Source: Baffinella frigidus
Lineage: Eukaryota; Cryptophyceae; Cryptomonadales; Baffinellaceae
Assembly: GCA_026770585.1 (NCBI GenBank)
Contig: MU646372.1
Location: forward strand, 616,007 to 632,345
Length of the DNA: 16,339 nucleotides
Direction of reading: 5' to 3'
This document shows, piece after piece, positions 14,001-16,339 of this stretch; position 1 is the first letter of the stretch, and each line of letters opens with the position of its first letter. The notes below the pieces were generated by a model. It saw only the letters and a program-made list of their open reading frames with translations, ran no database searches and was not told the origin of the DNA. Position numbers and translations under genes: made by a program.

Positions 14001-16135
14001 CTGGGATGGTCTGTTCCTCTCCAACGGCCCGGGTGACCCTGCGATGGCCTCCAAGACGATCGACTACCTCAAGATCCTTCTCGCTGATGTAACCATACAC
14101 CCTCAACCCTGAATCCTGAATCCTAAACCCTAAACCCTACACCTACACCCCACACCCCAAACCCTACATCCTCAATCTTAAACCCTAAACCCTGAACCCT
14201 GAACCCTAAATCTTAAACCCTACACCCCAAACCCCACACCCCAAACCCCAAACCCCAAACCCCACACCCCAAACCCCACACCCCACACCCTCAACCCTCA
14301 ACGCGTTGACAGATGAAGTCGGGCAAGAGCCCCCTGAAGCCGATCTTCGGGATCTGCCTGGGCCACCAGCTCCTCTCCCTGGCTGCCGGCGCCGAGACTT
14401 ACAAGGTATCCCACCCACGTCCCCAACACCAATACACCCACGTCCCCAACACGAATCTGTTGAGACATGTTGAGATACGCAAATCCACCCACGTCCCCAA
14501 CACCAATCCACCCACGTCCCCACACAGAATTTGTTGAGGCATGCTCAGATACTCTCCCTACACCCCCAAGGTGTCGTGAGATACTCTAGCGCCCCCCTCA
14601 CGTTGTCGAGAGACCCTTGGGCCTTGTACGCTTGCGAGCAATCAATCTGGTGAGACATGTCGTCAACCCCCCCCCCCGCCCCCCGCACGTACTGTGTGGC
14701 AAGAGACCATGGGGCTTGTTATGCGTGCGAGGCGGGGGCCCGCGCGAGATGAACCCTCGAACCAACGTGTGCGCAGAGCTCGCGTTTGGGCTCGCGGTTG
14801 GGCACGGGTGCGGGGGCTCCTGTGCGGATACGGTGCAGTGCACAGGCGCCTCCCCGTAGCAAACTGTCGGTGAATAACAAGTCTTTGTACCACGTAGTTG
14901 TTAATTAGTACCACGAAAATAAACGGACCTCGGGCTCCTGTGCGGATACGGTGCAGCGCGCTGCTGCTGGCGCTGGCAGCAAGCTGGCGCGCTGCCAGTC
15001 GCGTCAGCTCAACCCTCAGCCAGTCGAGTGCGCGCAACGCCCCGGCTTTTGACCGTGTGAGATGCCGACCCTGGCGCTCGATGGTGTGAGCTGACGGGGG
15101 GCACCCTGTTCGTGAGCAGCTGCCGTACGGGAACCGCGGGCACAACCAGCCCTGCATGGAGGTGGGCACCAAGCACTGCTTCATCACGTCCCAGGTCCCG
15201 CCCCCCTCACACACTCTCTCCCTCTCCCTCTCTCACCCTCCGCCCCCTCCCTCACCCCCTCTCCCTCTCCCTCGCTCACCCTCTCTCACCCTCCGGACGC
15301 TGTATTTCTCACGCACGTCGCACCACCCGCCCTCAGAGTTGGAGCAAATCGCCTTTTGCCACCCCCTTGATTCGCACTGAAGGCCGTCGGATTCCGACGC
15401 GGCCTGTGGTACACATCAGTGCACGCGGATCCGACAATTTGCTCACACGTGGAGGGCTGGTGGCAGAACCACGGATTTGCGGTGGACGAGGACAAGATGC
15501 CGGCCGGCTGGCTCCCGCTCTTCCGCAACGCCAACGACAACACCAACGAGGGTACCCCCCCCCCCTGCCTCCCGCGCAGCCTACCCATCCCACCCTATCC
15601 CACCCTGGGCGCGGCTGCCAGCTGCACTATCCGTGCGTGTACCACTGGAGGAGTGGAACACACGTGTGAGTTAATCTCCATACACGTATTAATTAATTGC
15701 TGTTGGGCAACGAAAATTACCACACGATTTGCTCATAAAAGTACTAGTAAAGCAGTTGTGTAGTAAATTTCGTTGCGCCAAAAGCAATTAATTAATACTT
15801 GTATGGATATTAGAGTGCAACGCTCCCTTGCCCCCAGGCGCGCGCAGCAACGCAGGTAGGTGTCTGGTTTAGGGTGTCGGGTTTAGGTTTAGGGTTTAGG
15901 GTTTAGGCCCGGCGATTCACGCGCACTCCCCCCCGACTTAGGGTTCACCAGACGAGAACCTGGAGAGGTTTTCTGTGGCACACGTCCCCGCCCTGGCGTG
16001 GTGGTGTGCTGAGCGACGCGGGCTAGCTTCGTTGAACCCTGAACCCTGAACCCCGAGCCCTCGGCAGGCATCGTGCACGAGAACCTCCCTTTCTTCTCGG
16101 TGCAGTTCCACCCGGAGGCTATGGCTGGCCCCGAG
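11082..16135 (+). CDS. CPSII: Carbamoyl-phosphate synthetase II, glutaminase part (5' partial gene, 10 exons)
   Basis: Makes carbamoyl phosphate from glutamine, bicarbonate and ATP, the first step of pyrimidine synthesis. Exons: 11082-11360, 11488-11559, 11980-12111, 12325-12390, 12975-13040, 13957-14088, 14313-14405, 15120-15194, 15467-15551, 16068-16135; together 356 codons in one frame. Exons 1-4 form the CPSase small-chain domain ([36 protein letters not shown]). Exons 5-10 form the class I glutaminase: [21 protein letters not shown] with Cys264, [16 protein letters not shown] and FSVQFHPEA with His348 and Glu350, so the triad is complete. Order and spacing match animal-type CAD. Introns 1-8 are phase 0, intron 9 phase 1; intron 3 is best read as GC-AG. 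ATG 11082 or the in-frame ATG 11088 starts it. The synthetase part lies beyond the window; fusion to ATCase/DHOase cannot be judged. Confidence 0.95.
11560..11979 (+). other. CPSII intron 2, no recognised repeat
   Basis: 420 nt, GTGCGC...TTTTTTTGCAG. Long overlapping frames on the minus strand here are GC-rich shadows without recognisable domains. I see no transposon or telomere-like repeat. Confidence 0.75.
12260..12320 (+). repeat. CCCTAAA telomere-like repeats, CPSII intron 3
   Basis: Short run CACCCTAAACCCTAAACCCT followed by degenerate units, ending a few bases before the exon 4 acceptor. Intron 3 (12112-12324) also has a C-run near 12135. Confidence 0.85.
12395..12590 (+). repeat. 21-bp minisatellite in CPSII intron 4
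   Basis: About eight near-perfect copies of a 21-bp unit (contains AACCCTACACCCGAAACTCC). Because 21 is a multiple of three and the unit lacks stops, frames on both strands stay open (heptads QTLHPKL and similar). The unit looks derived from a telomere-like CCCTAMA repeat. Confidence 0.95.
13285..13432 (+). repeat. GA-rich microsatellite tract, CPSII intron 5
   Basis: Interrupted GAGA/GCGA/GGGA purine tract on the sense strand. Frames through it are artefacts. Confidence 0.93.
13481..13680. mobile_element. 200-bp TIR element carrying a CPSII exon copy
   Basis: Terminal inverted repeats of 24 bp differ at two positions: the left starts ACACACTAGGCAGTCCACAG (13481-13504) and the right (13657-13680) ends CTGCCTAGTGTGT. 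Cargo is an antisense copy of CPSII exon 9 (13523-13607) bracketed by perfect palindromes CACTTCCCGTACGGGAAGTG (13502-13521) and GTGAGCAGCTGCTCAC (13629-13644). The CACTAGG near the end recalls CACTA elements, but no clean target duplication is visible, so the superfamily is open. Confidence 0.75.
13523..13607 (-). pseudogene. Antisense duplicate of CPSII exon 9 within intron 5
   Basis: The reverse complement matches exon 9 (15467-15551) over all 85 bp with one visible difference (GCGAATCC for GCAAATCC). The match continues into the acceptor (TGGCAG). It encodes the same peptide stretch ([19 protein letters not shown]) on the minus strand. The donor differs: GAGG is followed by GCACTT here and by GTACCC in the real gene. 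A 14-bp tandem repeat (CCGTGGTTCTGCCA) lies at the acceptor side. It is opposite to transcription and so not part of the mRNA. Confidence 0.92.
14098..14302 (+). repeat. CCCTAAA/CCCCAAA telomere-like repeats fill CPSII intron 6
   Basis: Nearly the whole 224-nt intron 6 (14089-14312) consists of degenerate units (CCTAAACCCTAAACCCT, CACCCCAAACC, CTGAACCCTGAACCC). Confidence 0.92.
14406..15119 (+). other. CPSII intron 7, 714 nt, minor repeats
   Basis: Donor GTATCC, acceptor GTGAGCAG. Contents: repeats of CCACCCACGTCCCCAACACC (14410-14525), TTGAGACATGTTGAGATAC-type units, a C-run near 14670, and two copies of GGCTCCTGTGCGGATACGGT (about 14814 and 14933) flanking an AT-rich insert with paired GTACCACG motifs. 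The rest is unassigned. Confidence 0.75.
15201..15300 (+). repeat. CT-rich tract in CPSII intron 8
   Basis: Interrupted (CTCTCCCT)n and CTCACCCTCC units just downstream of the donor GTCCCGCCCC. Before element A4 inserted, this tract lay only about 20-100 bp from the acceptor and may have served as its pyrimidine tract. Confidence 0.8.
15323..15463. mobile_element. Family A MITE on a splice acceptor (copy A4)
   Basis: Starts CCACCCGCCCTCA and ends GGAGGGCTGGTGG; imperfect inner arms include GAGCAAAT / ATTTGCTC. The centre CCGTCGGATTCCGACG is shared with A3. CA flanks both ends (15321-15322, 15464-15465). The right CA plus the next G form the CAG acceptor of exon 9, so the duplication restored the splice site. 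Confidence 0.83.
15674..15811. mobile_element. Family E foldback element (copy E4), CPSII intron 9
   Basis: Outer arms contain GTATTAATTAATTGCT on the left and AGCAATTAATTAATAC on the right. The inner family core is CAACGAAAATTACCACAC answered by GTGTAGTAAATTTCGTTG. The outer arms differ from those of E1/E2 and E3. The centre TACTAGTAAA resembles E1/E2. Confidence 0.82.
15868..16055. repeat. Telomere-like repeats in CPSII intron 9
   Basis: A TTTAGGG run (GGTTTAGGGTTTAGGGTTTA, about 15880-15908) and, in the opposite sense, CCCTGAACCCTGAACCCC (about 16036-16054), just before the exon 10 acceptor. Confidence 0.87.
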
Positions 16136-16140
16136 GTGCG

Positions 16141-16144
16141 GCCC

Positions 16145-16176
<32 letters not shown>

Positions 16177-16244
16177 GCTCTCTCTGTATCTGTCTCTCTG
16201 CTTCTCTATCTCTCTCTCTCTCATCTCTCTCTCTCGCTCTCTCG

Positions 16245-16287
<43 letters not shown>

Positions 16288-16339
16288 TCTCTCTCACTCT
16301 CCCCTTCTATCTCTCTCTCGCTGTGTATCGCTCTCTCTC
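16141..16339 (+). repeat. (CT)n tract at start of CPSII intron 10
   Basis: Interrupted CT/TCTC microsatellite with a short CG run (about 16275), running off the window. Intron 10 begins GTGCGGCCCC at 16136. Confidence 0.95.

Overview
The window is nuclear DNA of a eukaryotic microbe, most likely a GC-rich alga or related protist. Two spliced genes have short, almost all phase-0 exons. Introns carry degenerate plant-type telomere repeats (TTTAGGG/CCCTAAA), GA/CT microsatellites and small inverted-repeat transposons. I cannot name the lineage; a haptophyte or dinoflagellate relative would fit the unusual splice sites and TTTAGGG-type repeats, but this is a guess.

Positions 1-7022 hold no gene I can support. 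They are a dense field of short non-autonomous DNA transposons (MITE or foldback type). I sort them into families: A (CCACC..GGTGG ends, 2-bp target duplications), B (about 104 bp, TA duplications, conserved core plus a hypervariable hairpin), C (about 118 bp, CAGGGGTACCTCG ends, TA duplications, pogo/Tigger-like), E (CAACGAAAATTACTACAC core inside differing arms), and several single foldback elements. Families B and C share a CCTAGG/CTACGGTAG-rich core.

Positions 7023-10352 (minus strand) are a five-exon gene for an HPP-family membrane protein; this family includes a plastid nitrite transporter in plants. Its last intron is packed with transposons. One sits exactly on the splice donor, and a ghost copy of the uninterrupted exon/intron boundary lies nearby. 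Positions 11082-16135 (plus strand, continuing past the window) are the first ten exons of a glutamine-dependent carbamoyl-phosphate synthetase of the CPSII/CAD type. They cover the whole small-subunit and glutaminase region with an intact Cys-His-Glu triad. The two genes diverge from a 729-bp intergenic stretch, and both products relate to nitrogen assimilation.

The most striking observations concern transposon-gene interplay in CPSII and HPP. A 200-bp inverted-repeat element in CPSII intron 5 carries an antisense copy of CPSII exon 9. A family A element split the intron 8 acceptor, and its 2-bp duplication rebuilt the CAG. A family E element split the HPP intron 4 donor. Splice donors are not GTRAGT; several begin GTCYCGCCCC.
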